A stretch of 64,000 nucleotides of DNA from Larkinella arboricola (GCF_003259745.1 NZ_QLMC01000005.1:124001-188000), one strand, 5' to 3'. Shown: positions 42,809 through 51,554, counted from the first letter of the stretch. Numbers and translations are program-made. The notes: generated by a model from the letters alone, not told the origin.

Positions 42809-43786
42809 TCAAAGCCAAGACGTTAAAAGAAGCTGTGCGCCCTGTAACGGCAGTAGTTCACCTTTTTGAACCTGACTTTCTATTTGGGCCAGCCGCTCCG
42901 GCATACCGGGCTGGCGGTAAAACCGGGTTTCCAGTTGCTGCCGGATGGTGCGGTGCAGCCAGTCGAGATTTTGCTGCTGGCGGTTGCGGTCACGAAAACC
43001 GTTTTGCGTCAGCCGCGTCTGGTGCTCCAGAATAAGCCGCCAGAGCGCTTCGATGCCCTGATTCTGAAGGGCCGAACACGTCAGGACCGGCGGGATCCAC
43101 TGCGATGGAGCAGGAGGGAAGAGGTGCAGGGCGTTCTGATACTCCACCCGGGCGCGTTCGGCTGCGGCTGCGTTGTCGCCGTCGGCTTTGGTGATGGCAA
43201 TGGCGTCGGCCAGTTCCATAATACCGCGTTTCATGCCCTGAAGTTCATCACCGGCTCCGGCCAGCATCAGCAGCAGAAAGAAATCCACCATGCCGTGCAC
43301 CACGGTTTCGGACTGCCCGACGCCCACAGTTTCGATCAGAATAACCTCAAAGCCAGCCGCTTCGCAAAGCAGCATCGTTTCACGGGTTTTGTTGCCCACA
43401 CCACCTGCTGAACCACCCGAGGGCGAAGGCCGTATGTACGCCAGCGGGTCCATCGACAGGGTTTCCATGCGGGTTTTGTCGCCCAGAATACTGCCGTGTG
43501 AGCGCTGACTGCTGGGGTCAATGGCCAGCACCGCTAGTTTTTTTCCCGACGAAGTAAGGTGTTTGCCGAATGCTTCGATAAATGTACTTTTTCCGACGCC
43601 CGGTACGCCCGTAATCCCGATCCGAATGGCGTTGCCGGTTTGGGGCAAAACGGCTTCCAGTACCTGCAATGCCAGTGCCTGATCGCTTTCCAACTGACTT
43701 TCAACCAGCGTAATAGCCCGACTCAGTACCAGTCGGTCACCGGCTTGGATACCGGCAATGTAGTGGTCGGGCGGAAGTCGGTGCAT
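42809..43786 (-). CDS. meaB: Methylmalonyl-CoA-mutase-associated GTPase MeaB
   Basis: 325-residue G3E-type GTPase that protects and loads cobalamin into methylmalonyl-CoA mutase. Seen: Walker A GVPGVGKSTF (60-69), VLAIDPSSQRSHGSILGDKT, RPSPSGGSAGGVGNKTRE, LIETVGVGQSETVVHGM (Walker B side) and AITKADGD for guanine recognition. The mutase is not in this window. Its ATG overlaps the stop of ispD (ATGA type), so the two are translationally coupled. Cytoplasmic. Confidence 0.96.
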   Translation of the reverse strand: MHRLPPDHYIAGIQAGDRLVLSRAITLVESQLESDQALALQVLEAVLPQTGNAIRIGITGVPGVGKSTFIEAFGKHLTSSGKKLAVLAIDPSSQRSHGSILGDKTRMETLSMDPLAYIRPSPSGGSAGGVGNKTRETMLLCEAAGFEVILIETVGVGQSETVVHGMVDFFLLLMLAGAGDELQGMKRGIMELADAIAITKADGDNAAAAERARVEYQNALHLFPPAPSQWIPPVLTCSALQNQGIEALWRLILEHQTRLTQNGFRDRNRQQQNLDWLHRTIRQQLETRFYRQPGMPERLAQIESQVQKGELLPLQGAQLLLTSWL

Positions 43787-44466
43787 CAGTGGGCGGATCG
43801 GATTTTCTGTTCAGCGATTTCTAAATCTTCCGGTGTTGTAATCTTGATGTTGTCGTAAGAGCCGTCGATGAGCGTGATCGGATAACCGGCGTATTCGACG
43901 ACGCTGGCACAATCGGTAAAAAACGGTTGCTCCTCCACTTCGAAGGCCCGTTTGAAAAGGGCCAGTTGAAACGTTTGCGGAGTCTGAACCAGCCGGTAGC
44001 TGGCCCGGTCGACGGCCTGGCTGCTGCCGTCAGCGTGAATCAGTCGGGCTGAGTCCTTGAGCGGTACGCAGGTAACGGCACTGCCCGTACGTTCGGCGGT
44101 TTCAAAGCTGTTGCGGATAATGCTCGTTGTAACAAACGGACGGACACCATCGTGAACCGCCACCAGACCGTCTTCAGTCTCAATGGATTGTAAACCGTTA
44201 CGTACCGACTGGAACCGGGTTTTTCCGCCCGCAATAACCATAACCGCTTCCTGAAACTGGTGCTGCCGGCAAAGCTCCTCCCAGACCGGAATCTGGCTGA
44301 CAGGCAATACCACAATCACGTTCAGATCTGCGCTGTATGCCCGAAACCGTCGGATAGTATGCATCAGAATGGGCATACCGCCGATGGAGAGAAACTGCTT
44401 TGGCGCATCGGTACCCATCCGGGTGCCGCTCCCCCCGGCAACAATAATAGCGAAACGGTTTTTCAT
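43786..44466 (-). CDS. ispD: 2-C-methyl-D-erythritol 4-phosphate cytidylyltransferase
   Basis: 226 residues. CTP-binding start AIIVAGGSGTRMGTDAPKQF, PILMHTIRRF, VAVHDGVRPFVT and the closing GSYDNIKITTPEDLEIAE are diagnostic of IspD, the third step of the non-mevalonate isoprenoid pathway. Length is typical. Followed directly by meaB with overlapping stop/start; preceded by queA across an 83-base palindromic spacer. The three genes may form one leftward operon although their pathways differ. Confidence 0.96.
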   Translation of the reverse strand: MKNRFAIIVAGGSGTRMGTDAPKQFLSIGGMPILMHTIRRFRAYSADLNVIVVLPVSQIPVWEELCRQHQFQEAVMVIAGGKTRFQSVRNGLQSIETEDGLVAVHDGVRPFVTTSIIRNSFETAERTGSAVTCVPLKDSARLIHADGSSQAVDRASYRLVQTPQTFQLALFKRAFEVEEQPFFTDCASVVEYAGYPITLIDGSYDNIKITTPEDLEIAEQKIRSAH

Positions 44467-44485
44467 ACTGGAGAATAAAGAGAAA

Positions 44486-44533
44486 AGACAAGAAACAAAA
44501 GAACGATTGAAAACCGTCTCTTATCTCTTGTCT
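44486..44533. repeat. Imperfect palindrome between queA and ispD
   Basis: AGACAAGA (44486-44493) pairs with TCTTGTCT (44526-44533), and flanking bases extend the pairing with mismatches. Purine-rich on the left, pyrimidine-rich on the right (CGTCTCTTATCTCTTGTCTAT). Same style as the spacers at 10246 and 14333. Confidence 0.55.
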
Positions 44534-44549
44534 ATCGTCTCTTGTCCTA

Positions 44550-45593
44550 TTAAAGAATCAGCATCGCATCGCCATAGCTGAAGAATTTGTACTTCTCCTG
44601 AATGGCTACCTCGTAAGCTTGCTTAATGAGATCATACCCTCCGAATGCACTGGTCATCATGATCAGAATGGATTCGGGCAGGTGGAAGTTGGTCAGCAGC
44701 GCGTTGGCAATCTTGAAGTCGTACGGCGGAAAAATAAACCGGTCGGTCCAGCCATCAACGGGTTTTAGCCGCCCGTTGGCCGACACCGACGATTCAATTG
44801 CCTTCAGGGAAGTGGTGCCAATGGCGCAAACGCGTTTGCCATTGTCCAGAGCCTGGTTAACGACATCGGCGGCTGTTTCTGTAATCGAATAATTCTCCGA
44901 ATCGGTTTTATGCTTCGTCAGGTCCTCCACGTCAACCGTCCGGAACGTTCCCAGCCCTACGTGCAGGGTAATCGGCGCGAAATGGATTCCTTTGATTTCC
45001 ATCCGTTTCATGATGGTCTTCGTGAAGTGCAGGCCCGCCGTGGGTGCCGCCACAGCGCCGACATGCTGGGCAAAGATGGTTTGGTAACGGTCGCGGTCGG
45101 CGTCTTCGGTTTTCCGTTTGATTTCGCGCGGAAGCGGGGTTTCGCCCAGTTCGTCGATGGCCTTCATGAATTCTTCATGCGAGCCTTCAAAAAGAAACCG
45201 AATGGTTCGGCCGCGGGAGGTGGTGTTGTCGATTACCTCGGCAACCAGGTCGCTATCACCAAAATAGAGTTTATTGCCCACCCGGATTTTCCGGGCCGGA
45301 TCCACCAGAACGTCCCATAACCGCATTTCACGGTTCAGTTCACGCAGGAGAAAAACTTCGATTTTAGCGCCAGTTTTCTCCTTGTTGCCGTACAACCGTG
45401 CGGGGAACACTTTCGTGTCGTTGATCACCATTACATCGCCGTCCCCAAAATAGGAAATGATGTCGGAGAATTGTTTGTGTTCGATGGTTTTGTTTTTACG
45501 ATCAACAACCATTAACCGCGCTTCCCCACGTTCGGGTGGATAGAGGGCAACAAGACTTTGGGGTAAGTCAAACCTAAATTCGGACAGCTTCAT
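44550..45593 (-). CDS. queA: tRNA preQ1(34) S-adenosylmethionine ribosyltransferase-isomerase
   Basis: 347 residues. Family marks include [69 protein letters not shown] and the end SYGDAMLIL. It transfers and rearranges the ribosyl part of SAM onto preQ1 in tRNA to give epoxyqueuosine. Length is standard. First gene of the leftward queA-ispD-meaB group. Other queuosine genes are not in the window. Confidence 0.97.
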   Translation of the reverse strand: MKLSEFRFDLPQSLVALYPPERGEARLMVVDRKNKTIEHKQFSDIISYFGDGDVMVINDTKVFPARLYGNKEKTGAKIEVFLLRELNREMRLWDVLVDPARKIRVGNKLYFGDSDLVAEVIDNTTSRGRTIRFLFEGSHEEFMKAIDELGETPLPREIKRKTEDADRDRYQTIFAQHVGAVAAPTAGLHFTKTIMKRMEIKGIHFAPITLHVGLGTFRTVDVEDLTKHKTDSENYSITETAADVVNQALDNGKRVCAIGTTSLKAIESSVSANGRLKPVDGWTDRFIFPPYDFKIANALLTNFHLPESILIMMTSAFGGYDLIKQAYEVAIQEKYKFFSYGDAMLIL

Positions 45594-45727
45594 ACGGTCA
45601 GATAAAGAGCATCTCTTGGAAAAGAGCGCAAAATTAGCAAAAAAACAGTTAGCAGTTGACGATGAGCCAATTGTATTCTACCGTCCGTTTCCTGAAAAAC
45701 GCGGTAGTAACAGGTGGGTCAACGGCA

Positions 45728-45764
45728 AATATACATTGCGCGGGGGGGGCATTGCAAGTATATT
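45728..45764. repeat. Hairpin with an eight-G tract in its loop
   Basis: AATATACATTGC (45728-45739) pairs with GCAAGTATATT (45754-45764) with one bulge. Eight G in a row fill 45742-45749, and CATTGC occurs on both sides of the run. It lies in the 189-base gap between queA and the 45783 gene. Confidence 0.6.
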
Positions 45765-45782
45765 CTGTAAACGGTCTGCTAC

Positions 45783-46154
45783 TTACTGCTGATTTGCGTC
45801 CAGTCCGACGGCATGAATAGGCTGTACGGCGCCATTCGTATTGGTATCCGGCCGTTCGGCAATTGTAAATTTCTGCATCAATTCCGGAGTTACCTCGTTG
45901 GCATACGTGCCCTGGGCCGATACGAAGACGCCCTTCAGGCCGTTGGCGGTTGAAATGGCATACAGCGTCATTTCATCGCCTGGGTCGGACGTACCTTCAA
46001 AACGGTGAAACTCATCCACATTAAATTCTTCGGATTTTAGTTTCAGACCGCTGCCGCTTTCTTCCAGATAGTCCCGCTTGGGTTGAAAATCGTGCGTGTA
46101 GCCGCGCTCGCGCAGGCCTTCCATCGCTTCTGTCAGGGTTTCAAAATGCTGCAT
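45783..46154 (-). CDS. Small conserved protein (often mislabelled phosphoribosylpyrophosphate synthetase)
   Basis: 123 residues, soluble. The pattern HFETLTEAMEGLRERGYTHD, EFHRFEGTSDPGDEMTLYAI, GLKGVFVSAQGTYANEVTPE matches a short Bacteroidota family that many databases name phosphoribosylpyrophosphate synthetase. It has no PRPP loop or ATP site and is far too short for that enzyme, so the name is not supported. Function unknown; probably an alpha/beta stress-related or regulatory protein. Leftward, with palindromic spacer upstream. Confidence 0.75.
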   Translation of the reverse strand: MQHFETLTEAMEGLRERGYTHDFQPKRDYLEESGSGLKLKSEEFNVDEFHRFEGTSDPGDEMTLYAISTANGLKGVFVSAQGTYANEVTPELMQKFTIAERPDTNTNGAVQPIHAVGLDANQQ

Positions 46155-46219
46155 GGTCGTTGTTGTTATGTGACTACTGTAGAAACCAGCAACCCCCGAA
46201 GATGTTTTAAAACGATGAT

Positions 46220-46303
46220 GAATTATGAATAATGACCGATGAAGAAACCGTCCATACGGTAGTCTGACGCAGCGCCATCAGCATCGTTCAGCACTCATAA
46301 TTC
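46220..46303. repeat. Palindromic spacer of the GAATTATGA type
   Basis: GAATTATGA (46220-46228) pairs perfectly with TCATAATTC (46295-46303), and ACGATGA/CATCGT pieces add to the symmetry. Lies between the DUF1080 lipoprotein and the 45783 gene. Confidence 0.55.
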
Positions 46304-46317
46304 ACCGTCACCGAAGT

Positions 46318-46977
46318 TTAGTCCGGCAATACCTTAACCATGATGTCCTTGAAGTACACTTTGCTTTTGGGGTCGTGGGCCTGTAGGGCGAAAGTGCCGC
46401 TGCCGATCCGGCGTTCGGCCATGTCGTTGGAGAGATTCACGTTGTCGGGCTCGGTGTATTCGTTGACCACTTTGTCGTTGATTTTGATGGTCACTTTTTT
46501 GCCCTGAACCATGATTTCTTCGGTATACCATTCGTTGTCTTTAACATACGTTTCTTTCACATCCTGAATGGCGTACAGGCTGGCGGTCCGGCGCCAGTCG
46601 GTATGCGAATTGTTGACCTGCACCTCGAAGCCTTTTTTCGGCCAGCTTTCTTCCTGGTATTGCGTATGGAAATACATACCGGAGTTGGAGCCGGGCAGCG
46701 TCATCACTTTTGCCTTAAACTGGAAGTTCTTGAAGTTATGATTTTGGACGGGACCGACGTAGAAAAGGTGGGCGACCTGACCGTTGACAACAATGGCACC
46801 GTCCTCAATTTTAAAAGATTCCGCGTTTTTGCCGACTTTCCAGCCGTCGAACGTTTTTCCGTCGAAGAGACTAATCCAGCCTTTGCCCTCTTTCGATGTC
46901 GAGGATTTGGGGGCCGACGATTTGGAGCAGGCGCCCAGCACGACCGATAGACAGCAAACTAGTAAGAAATTTTTCAT
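46318..46977 (-). CDS. DUF1080 lipoprotein
   Basis: 219 residues; the start at 46977 gives a clean lipoprotein signal (NFLLVCCLSVVLGAC). The DUF1080 domain runs from WISLFDGKTFDGWKVG through YFHTQYQEESWPKKGFEVQV to YFKDIMVKVLPD. It is the third DUF1080 protein in the window. Probably anchored in the outer or inner membrane and active on glycosides, possibly 3-keto-sugars. An upstream in-frame ATG at 47034 would break the signal peptide and is rejected. No clear operon partner. Confidence 0.88.
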   Translation of the reverse strand: MKNFLLVCCLSVVLGACSKSSAPKSSTSKEGKGWISLFDGKTFDGWKVGKNAESFKIEDGAIVVNGQVAHLFYVGPVQNHNFKNFQFKAKVMTLPGSNSGMYFHTQYQEESWPKKGFEVQVNNSHTDWRRTASLYAIQDVKETYVKDNEWYTEEIMVQGKKVTIKINDKVVNEYTEPDNVNLSNDMAERRIGSGTFALQAHDPKSKVYFKDIMVKVLPD

Positions 46978-47100
46978 AGAAATCACTTGGAAGAGAAGTT
47001 TAGTTTCCGGCACTAAATTAAACAACCGTTGCAATAATCTAGTCTTATCTGCTAATTGTTCTATTCAATTGGCGGGGTTTTCTGTTCAATGTTTTGAATG

Positions 47101-47658
47101 TTACTGAAAAAGCTCAAAGACTTGTAGTAGCGCGATCATCAAACCCATGATACACAAAGCGACGACCAGGGCAACGCCCCGTTCTTTAAGGGTCATGCTT
47201 TTAGACGCGGGCGGTTGGAAAATAATTTCAAAAACCGTCCGTAGCACCGACTGATTTAGAAACAGGACCAGCACCAGCAACGCCAGACAGGCACTGGCAA
47301 CGGTCATGGCACCAAAGGAAACCTGGTAAGCCAGATCCACCACGATAATATTCAGCAGAATCGGGAAGAGGACGGCGGTTCCGATCAATTTTGATTTCTC
47401 CCAGAGCAAAAGCCAGGCGCCCACGACCTGTGACAGTCCAATGAAGACGATGTAAGCGGTTGAATACCCAAAAAAAGCCCACGCTAACTGAAAGCCACTG
47501 GCTTCGGCCAACGGTATTTTAGCCACTTCCGCCGGAAAATGACCGGGCCTGAAAAATTGCCCTCCTGCCATTTTACTCCAGCCGTAAAGGTTTAAAATCA
47601 GAAAGACAACATACCGGGCCGCGAGTTCCAGATAAACTGTCCTGTGTCTGGTAAGCAT
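47101..47658 (-). CDS. Integral membrane protein of unknown function (DoxX-like)
   Basis: 185 residues with about five membrane helices (about 10-25, 58-78, 86-104, 110-132 and 163-182). The layout RYVVFLILNLYGWSKMAGGQF, then AFFGYSTAYIVFIGLSQVVGAWLLL is reminiscent of DoxX/membrane quinone-type proteins. No motif gives a reaction. It starts 16 bases after the biotin carboxylase stop on the same strand, so co-transcription is likely. Confidence 0.65.
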   Translation of the reverse strand: MLTRHRTVYLELAARYVVFLILNLYGWSKMAGGQFFRPGHFPAEVAKIPLAEASGFQLAWAFFGYSTAYIVFIGLSQVVGAWLLLWEKSKLIGTAVLFPILLNIIVVDLAYQVSFGAMTVASACLALLVLVLFLNQSVLRTVFEIIFQPPASKSMTLKERGVALVVALCIMGLMIALLQVFELFQ

Positions 47659-47674
47659 GGGTTTCTACGGGCTG

Positions 47675-49174
47675 TCAACGAAACCGTCGTTCTTTCCACT
47701 GGCTTTTTTTCCCTTCGCTCGTAACGGCACCGTTTCCGGCTTTCGGCTGATGGTTCTGAAGCAACCAGGCCGCCAGCACGCCCGCCAGTTGGGTTTCTTC
47801 CGGCCGGGTTTCGGGCAGCAATTTATCGGGAGTAAAGTAATGACTGACAAAGTGCGTATCGAACTGCCCCGACCGGAAGGCGTCGTGCTGCATCACAAAC
47901 CGGCAGAAGGGGAGCGTCGTCTGCACGCCCGTAATGCGGTATTCGTCAATGGCGCGGATCATTTTCTCGATGGCTTCGGCGCGGGTGGCCCCGGTTGTTA
48001 CCAGTTTGGCAATCATCGGGTCGTAGTAAATCGGGATGGACATGCCCTGCTCGAAACCGTCGTCCACGCGAATTCCGTTGCCTTGGGGCCGCACGTAGGT
48101 TTCGAGCGTACCGACATCGGGCAGGAAGTTGTTGGCCGGGTCCTCGGCGTACACGCGGATTTCGATGGAATGGCCGTTGATCTGCAAGTCTTCCTGTTTG
48201 ATTTCCAGTGGTTTGCCTTCGGCAATGTAGATCATCTGTTTGACCAGATCAATTCCCGTAATCTGCTCCGTGACCGGATGCTCGACCTGCAAACGGGTGT
48301 TCATTTCCAGAAAGTAGAAATTCAATTGATCATCCACGATAAACTCCACCGTTCCGGCACCGTAGTAGCCGCAGGCCCGGGCTACCTCCACCGCACAACG
48401 GCCCATTTCGGCCCGGATTTCGGGGGTAAGGACGGATGACGGTGCTTCCTCTACCACTTTCTGGTGTCGGCGCTGTACGGAACACTCGCGTTCGAACAGG
48501 TGAATGATGTTGCCGTGCTGGTCGCCCAGCACCTGAATTTCAACGTGTCGGGGCGAGGTGACGTATTTTTCGATAAACACCGAACCGTCGCCAAAAGCCG
48601 AGGTGGCTTCGCTGACGGCCCGTTCCATGCCTTCGTCAAAATCGGCTTCCTGTTCCACAATCCGCATTCCTTTGCCCCCGCCCCCCGCACTGGCCTTGAT
48701 CAGAATGGGATAGCCAATCTGGGCCGCCGTTTGTTTGGCGGCTTCGCGGTCGGTGATGGCTTCCGGTGTACCCGGCACCATCGGAATGTTGTAAGCGGCC
48801 ACGGCGGCTTTGGCGGCCAGTTTGCTGCCCATAATTTCGATGGATTCCGGCGATGGCCCCACAAAAATCAGCCCGGCATTCCGGACAGCCTGCGCAAAAC
48901 CGGCGTTTTCGGACAGAAAGCCGTAACCCGGATGAATGGCGTCGGCCCCGGTCTGGCGGCAAACCTCAATAATCACATCGGTTCGCAGGTACGACTCGGA
49001 GGAGGGAGCAGGACCGACGCAGACGGCTTCGTCGGCATACCGGACGTGGGGCGACTGGCGGTCGGCTTCGCTGTAAATGGCAACGGTCTGGATGCCCATC
49101 TCGCGGGCCGTCCGCATGATCCGCAGGGCAATTTCACCCCGGTTGGCAACAAGCAATTTCCTGATTTTTGTCAT
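47675..49174 (-). CDS. accC: Biotin carboxylase subunit of an acyl-CoA carboxylase
   Basis: 499 residues. Biotin carboxylase N-domain (KLLVANRGEIALRIMRTARE), DAIHPGYGFLSENAGFA, ATP-grasp loop KASAGGGGKGMRIV, catalytic EMNTRLQVEHPVTEQITG, and the C-domain RVYAEDPANNFLPDVG. The chain is about 45 residues longer than E. coli AccC, with a tail (after about 455) of low complexity and no biotin-attachment MKM motif. No BCCP or carboxyltransferase gene is adjacent. It may serve acetyl-CoA or propionyl-CoA carboxylase; the nearby meaB makes a propionyl/methylmalonyl-CoA link possible but unproved. Confidence 0.93.
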   Translation of the reverse strand: MTKIRKLLVANRGEIALRIMRTAREMGIQTVAIYSEADRQSPHVRYADEAVCVGPAPSSESYLRTDVIIEVCRQTGADAIHPGYGFLSENAGFAQAVRNAGLIFVGPSPESIEIMGSKLAAKAAVAAYNIPMVPGTPEAITDREAAKQTAAQIGYPILIKASAGGGGKGMRIVEQEADFDEGMERAVSEATSAFGDGSVFIEKYVTSPRHVEIQVLGDQHGNIIHLFERECSVQRRHQKVVEEAPSSVLTPEIRAEMGRCAVEVARACGYYGAGTVEFIVDDQLNFYFLEMNTRLQVEHPVTEQITGIDLVKQMIYIAEGKPLEIKQEDLQINGHSIEIRVYAEDPANNFLPDVGTLETYVRPQGNGIRVDDGFEQGMSIPIYYDPMIAKLVTTGATRAEAIEKMIRAIDEYRITGVQTTLPFCRFVMQHDAFRSGQFDTHFVSHYFTPDKLLPETRPEETQLAGVLAAWLLQNHQPKAGNGAVTSEGKKSQWKERRFR

Positions 49175-49317
49175 TGGGCTTTAGGCGTCATCCTCCCCCG
49201 GTTTTGTTTTCTCTCCGCTAAGATGGCAACAACCGTTATAAAGGGATGCTTTTGCAAAAATATACTTCTGCCTGCCCACTCCTAATTTTCCGCCGGTATT
49301 TCTAGACCTAACCCTGC

Positions 49318-49348
49318 TTTGCGGTTGGCAGATTTTAACTTACTTTTG
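49318..49348 (+). promoter_or_regulatory. Consensus Bacteroidota promoter for the alpha-oxoamine synthase gene
   Basis: TTTG at 49318-49321 (-33), 19-base spacer, TACTTTTG at 49341-49348 (-7, TAnnTTTG). The predicted start of transcription leaves a leader of about 45 bases before the GTG at 49399. This is the best promoter match in the window. Confidence 0.75.
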
Positions 49349-49398
49349 TACTTATGTGGTTAATAAACTCATTATAAACCGATAAATAACGCAATAAA

Positions 49399-50709
49399 GT
49401 GGATTTATTTGAGAAATTACGCACCAACCTCGGACCCATCGGTTCGTCATCGCGGGAACTGAAAGCTCACCATTATTTCGCATTTCCGAAGCTGGAAGGC
49501 GAATTAGGGCCCCACATGATGTTCCAGGGAAAGAAGATGCTTAACTGGAGTTTGAATAATTATCTGGGGTTGGCCAATCATCCCGAAGTCCGGAAAATCG
49601 ACGCGGAAGCTGCTGCTGAATGGGGGCTGGCGTACCCGATGGGTGCCCGGATGATGTCGGGTAATTCGGATTTACACGAAGAACTGGAAGGGCAACTGGC
49701 GGAGTTTGTGGGCAAGGAAGACGCCTTTCTGCTGAACTATGGTTACCAGGGGGTCATGTCGGCCATTGAGTCGGTGGTAGATTACCGCGATGTCATTGTG
49801 TACGATGCCGAGTGCCACGCCTGTCTGATTGACGGTATTCGTCTGCACAAAGCCAAAATGGGCGAATACTATAAGTTTAATCATAACGATATCGATAGCC
49901 TGGAGAAAAACCTGCAACGGGCGACCAAAAAAGCCGCCGAAAAGGGGGGCGGTATTCTGGTCATTACCGAAGGCGTATTCGGGATGTCGGGCAAAGTCGG
50001 TAGCCTGAAAGAAATTGTTGCGCTGAAAGAAAAGTACGATTTCAAACTGCTGGTCGATGATGCGCACGGTTTTGGGACGATGGGACCCACGGGGGCCGGT
50101 GTCGGTGAAATGCAGGGTTGCCAGGACGGTATTGACCTGTACTTCTCGACTTTCGCCAAGTCGATGGCTGCGATTGGGGCTTTCATCGCCGGAGATCACG
50201 ACATTATCATGTACCTTAAATATAACATGCGGTCACAAACATACGCCAAGGCATTGCCGATGCCGTATGTGATTGGCGGCATGAAGCGGCTTGAGCTGAT
50301 CAAGAAGCATCCGGAACTGCGCGAAAAGCTGTGGGAAAACGTCCGCGCTTTGCAGGAAGGTTTGCGGGCGCGCGGCCTGAACATCGGGGATACCACCTCG
50401 CCCGTGACGCCGGTCCTGTTGCAAAGTGAAGGGGGCGTTCCGGAAGCCACGGCGCTGGTTCGCGACCTGCGCGAAAACCGGGGTATTTTCTGTTCCATCG
50501 TGGTGTATCCGGTCGTGCCGAAAGGGGTCATCATGCTGCGGATTATCCCGACGGCGGCCCACTCACTCGAAGACGTTGAATACACGCTAAACGCCTTTAC
50601 GGAAGTGTCCGAAAAGCTAAGTCAGGGCTATTACCGCGAAAGTGCCCAAAATGGGCTTGCAGAAGTGGCTTTAGTGCCCTCAGAAGTGGCAAAAACCATC
50701 GCTGAGTAA
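49399..50709 (+). CDS. Alpha-oxoamine synthase, serine palmitoyltransferase-like
   Basis: 436-residue PLP enzyme that joins an amino acid and an acyl thioester with loss of CO2. Seen: WSLNNYLGLANHPEVRK, NYGYQGVMSAIESVVDY, ECHACLIDGIRLH, VITEGVFGMSGKVG, LLVDDAHGFGTMGPTGAG and the PLP lysine K254 in FSTFAKSMAAIGAF. The start is GTG (49399), as no ATG precedes the conserved FEKLRTNLGPIG. In Bacteroidota the family covers serine palmitoyltransferase (sphingolipids) and cysteate acyltransferase (sulfonolipids); sequence alone does not separate them here. The neighbouring H1-like gene is a common partner. Cytoplasmic. Confidence 0.85.
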   Translation: MDLFEKLRTNLGPIGSSSRELKAHHYFAFPKLEGELGPHMMFQGKKMLNWSLNNYLGLANHPEVRKIDAEAAAEWGLAYPMGARMMSGNSDLHEELEGQLAEFVGKEDAFLLNYGYQGVMSAIESVVDYRDVIVYDAECHACLIDGIRLHKAKMGEYYKFNHNDIDSLEKNLQRATKKAAEKGGGILVITEGVFGMSGKVGSLKEIVALKEKYDFKLLVDDAHGFGTMGPTGAGVGEMQGCQDGIDLYFSTFAKSMAAIGAFIAGDHDIIMYLKYNMRSQTYAKALPMPYVIGGMKRLELIKKHPELREKLWENVRALQEGLRARGLNIGDTTSPVTPVLLQSEGGVPEATALVRDLRENRGIFCSIVVYPVVPKGVIMLRIIPTAAHSLEDVEYTLNAFTEVSEKLSQGYYRESAQNGLAEVALVPSEVAKTIAE

Positions 50710-50769
50710 CCGTTTAGTAAGGAATAATGGTTTATTTGGACTTTTCCAACGATTTTTTTTCTGATTTTC

Positions 50770-50799
50770 TTGCGCTGAAGGATAGAATGCGTATATTTC
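50770..50799 (+). promoter_or_regulatory. Promoter of the histone H1-like gene
   Basis: TTG at 50770-50772, 19-base spacer, TATATTTC at 50792-50799 (one mismatch to TAnnTTTG). Leader of about 60 bases before ATG 50867. Confidence 0.6.
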
Positions 50800-50866
50800 G
50801 TCAAAAACGCGGTTTTTGAGCGTTTTAGGGCATTTTTCCACCACTTAAAACCCATACAAATAAGTT

Positions 50867-51049
50867 ATGGCACGCTTTGACGAAATTAAAAATCTGGTCT
50901 TGTCTTTGGAGGGCGATTTTGAGAAATTTTACGAAAAAGGCAATCAGGCAGCCGGTACTCGCGTACGTAAAGGCATGCAGGATCTGAAGACATTAGCCCA
51001 GAATATTCGCGCTGAAGTTCAGGATCAGAAAAACGCAAAAGAATCGTAA
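50867..51049 (+). CDS. Small histone H1-like (Hc1-type) protein
   Basis: 60 residues: ARFDEIKNLVLSLEGDFEKF, then YEKGNQAAGTRVRKGMQDL and a basic/amide-rich C-terminus. Bacteroidota proteins of this pattern are annotated histone H1 because they resemble the N-terminal part of chlamydial Hc1. It is all helical, has equal numbers of acidic and basic residues and lacks the lysine-rich tail of true H1, so DNA binding is not certain. It has its own promoter and terminator and follows the oxoamine synthase. Confidence 0.85.
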   Translation: MARFDEIKNLVLSLEGDFEKFYEKGNQAAGTRVRKGMQDLKTLAQNIRAEVQDQKNAKES

Positions 51050-51069
51050 GTAAAAGGTATCCCAAACGC

Positions 51070-51103
51070 AACAAGCCCGGCCATCAGGTCGGGCTTGTTG
51101 TTT
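51070..51103. terminator. Terminator between H1-like and MaoC genes
   Basis: AACAAGCCCGGCC (51070-51082) pairs with GGTCGGGCTTGTT (51087-51099) at 12 of 13 positions, then GTTTTC. Confidence 0.88.
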
Positions 51104-51127
51104 TCTAAGCGGTCGGGATGTTCCGGG

Positions 51128-51535
51128 TTAGCCTTTCTTATACATCAGCGTTGCAACCCCGCGCGTGGTGAGTTTGCCGGTCTGCCCATCTTTAATTTCG
51201 GTGGAAACCTCGGCGGTGTGCTTTTCGGGATTGGTGGAAATAACGGTGAAGACGGCTTCGTAATTGGTATCGACAAACATCGGGCGCATAAACTCCAGCG
51301 TTTGCTTGAGGTAGACCGAACCGTGCCCCGGAAATTCAGTACCCAGCACTTTGGTGAAAACGCTGGCTCCGAGCATCCCGTGAATAATGGGCCGTTTGAA
51401 CGGGGTCTGGCTGGCAAATTCCGCATCGAGATGCAGCGGATTATCGTCGCCGGTTACGCGGGCGAAGGCTTCTACGTCGGCTTGCGAAAACCGAAACGCG
51501 TGCCGGTGAACGGCGTTTAATTCAAAAGGTGTCAT
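51128..51535 (-). CDS. MaoC-family (R)-enoyl-CoA hydratase-like protein
   Basis: 135 residues of the hot-dog fold. The active-site pattern VTGDDNPLHLDAEFA (Asp and His) and KRPIIHGMLGASVFTKVLG are those of MaoC/PhaJ-type hydratases. It should hydrate trans-2-enoyl-CoA or -ACP. ATG at 51535 begins the conserved part; an upstream frame extension (to 51577) is unlikely. Near the oxoamine synthase, so a role in acyl-chain supply is possible. Leftward, convergent with the H1-like gene. Confidence 0.9.
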   Translation of the reverse strand: MTPFELNAVHRHAFRFSQADVEAFARVTGDDNPLHLDAEFASQTPFKRPIIHGMLGASVFTKVLGTEFPGHGSVYLKQTLEFMRPMFVDTNYEAVFTVISTNPEKHTAEVSTEIKDGQTGKLTTRGVATLMYKKG

Positions 51536-51554
51536 AGTAAAAAGAAGAAACCGG

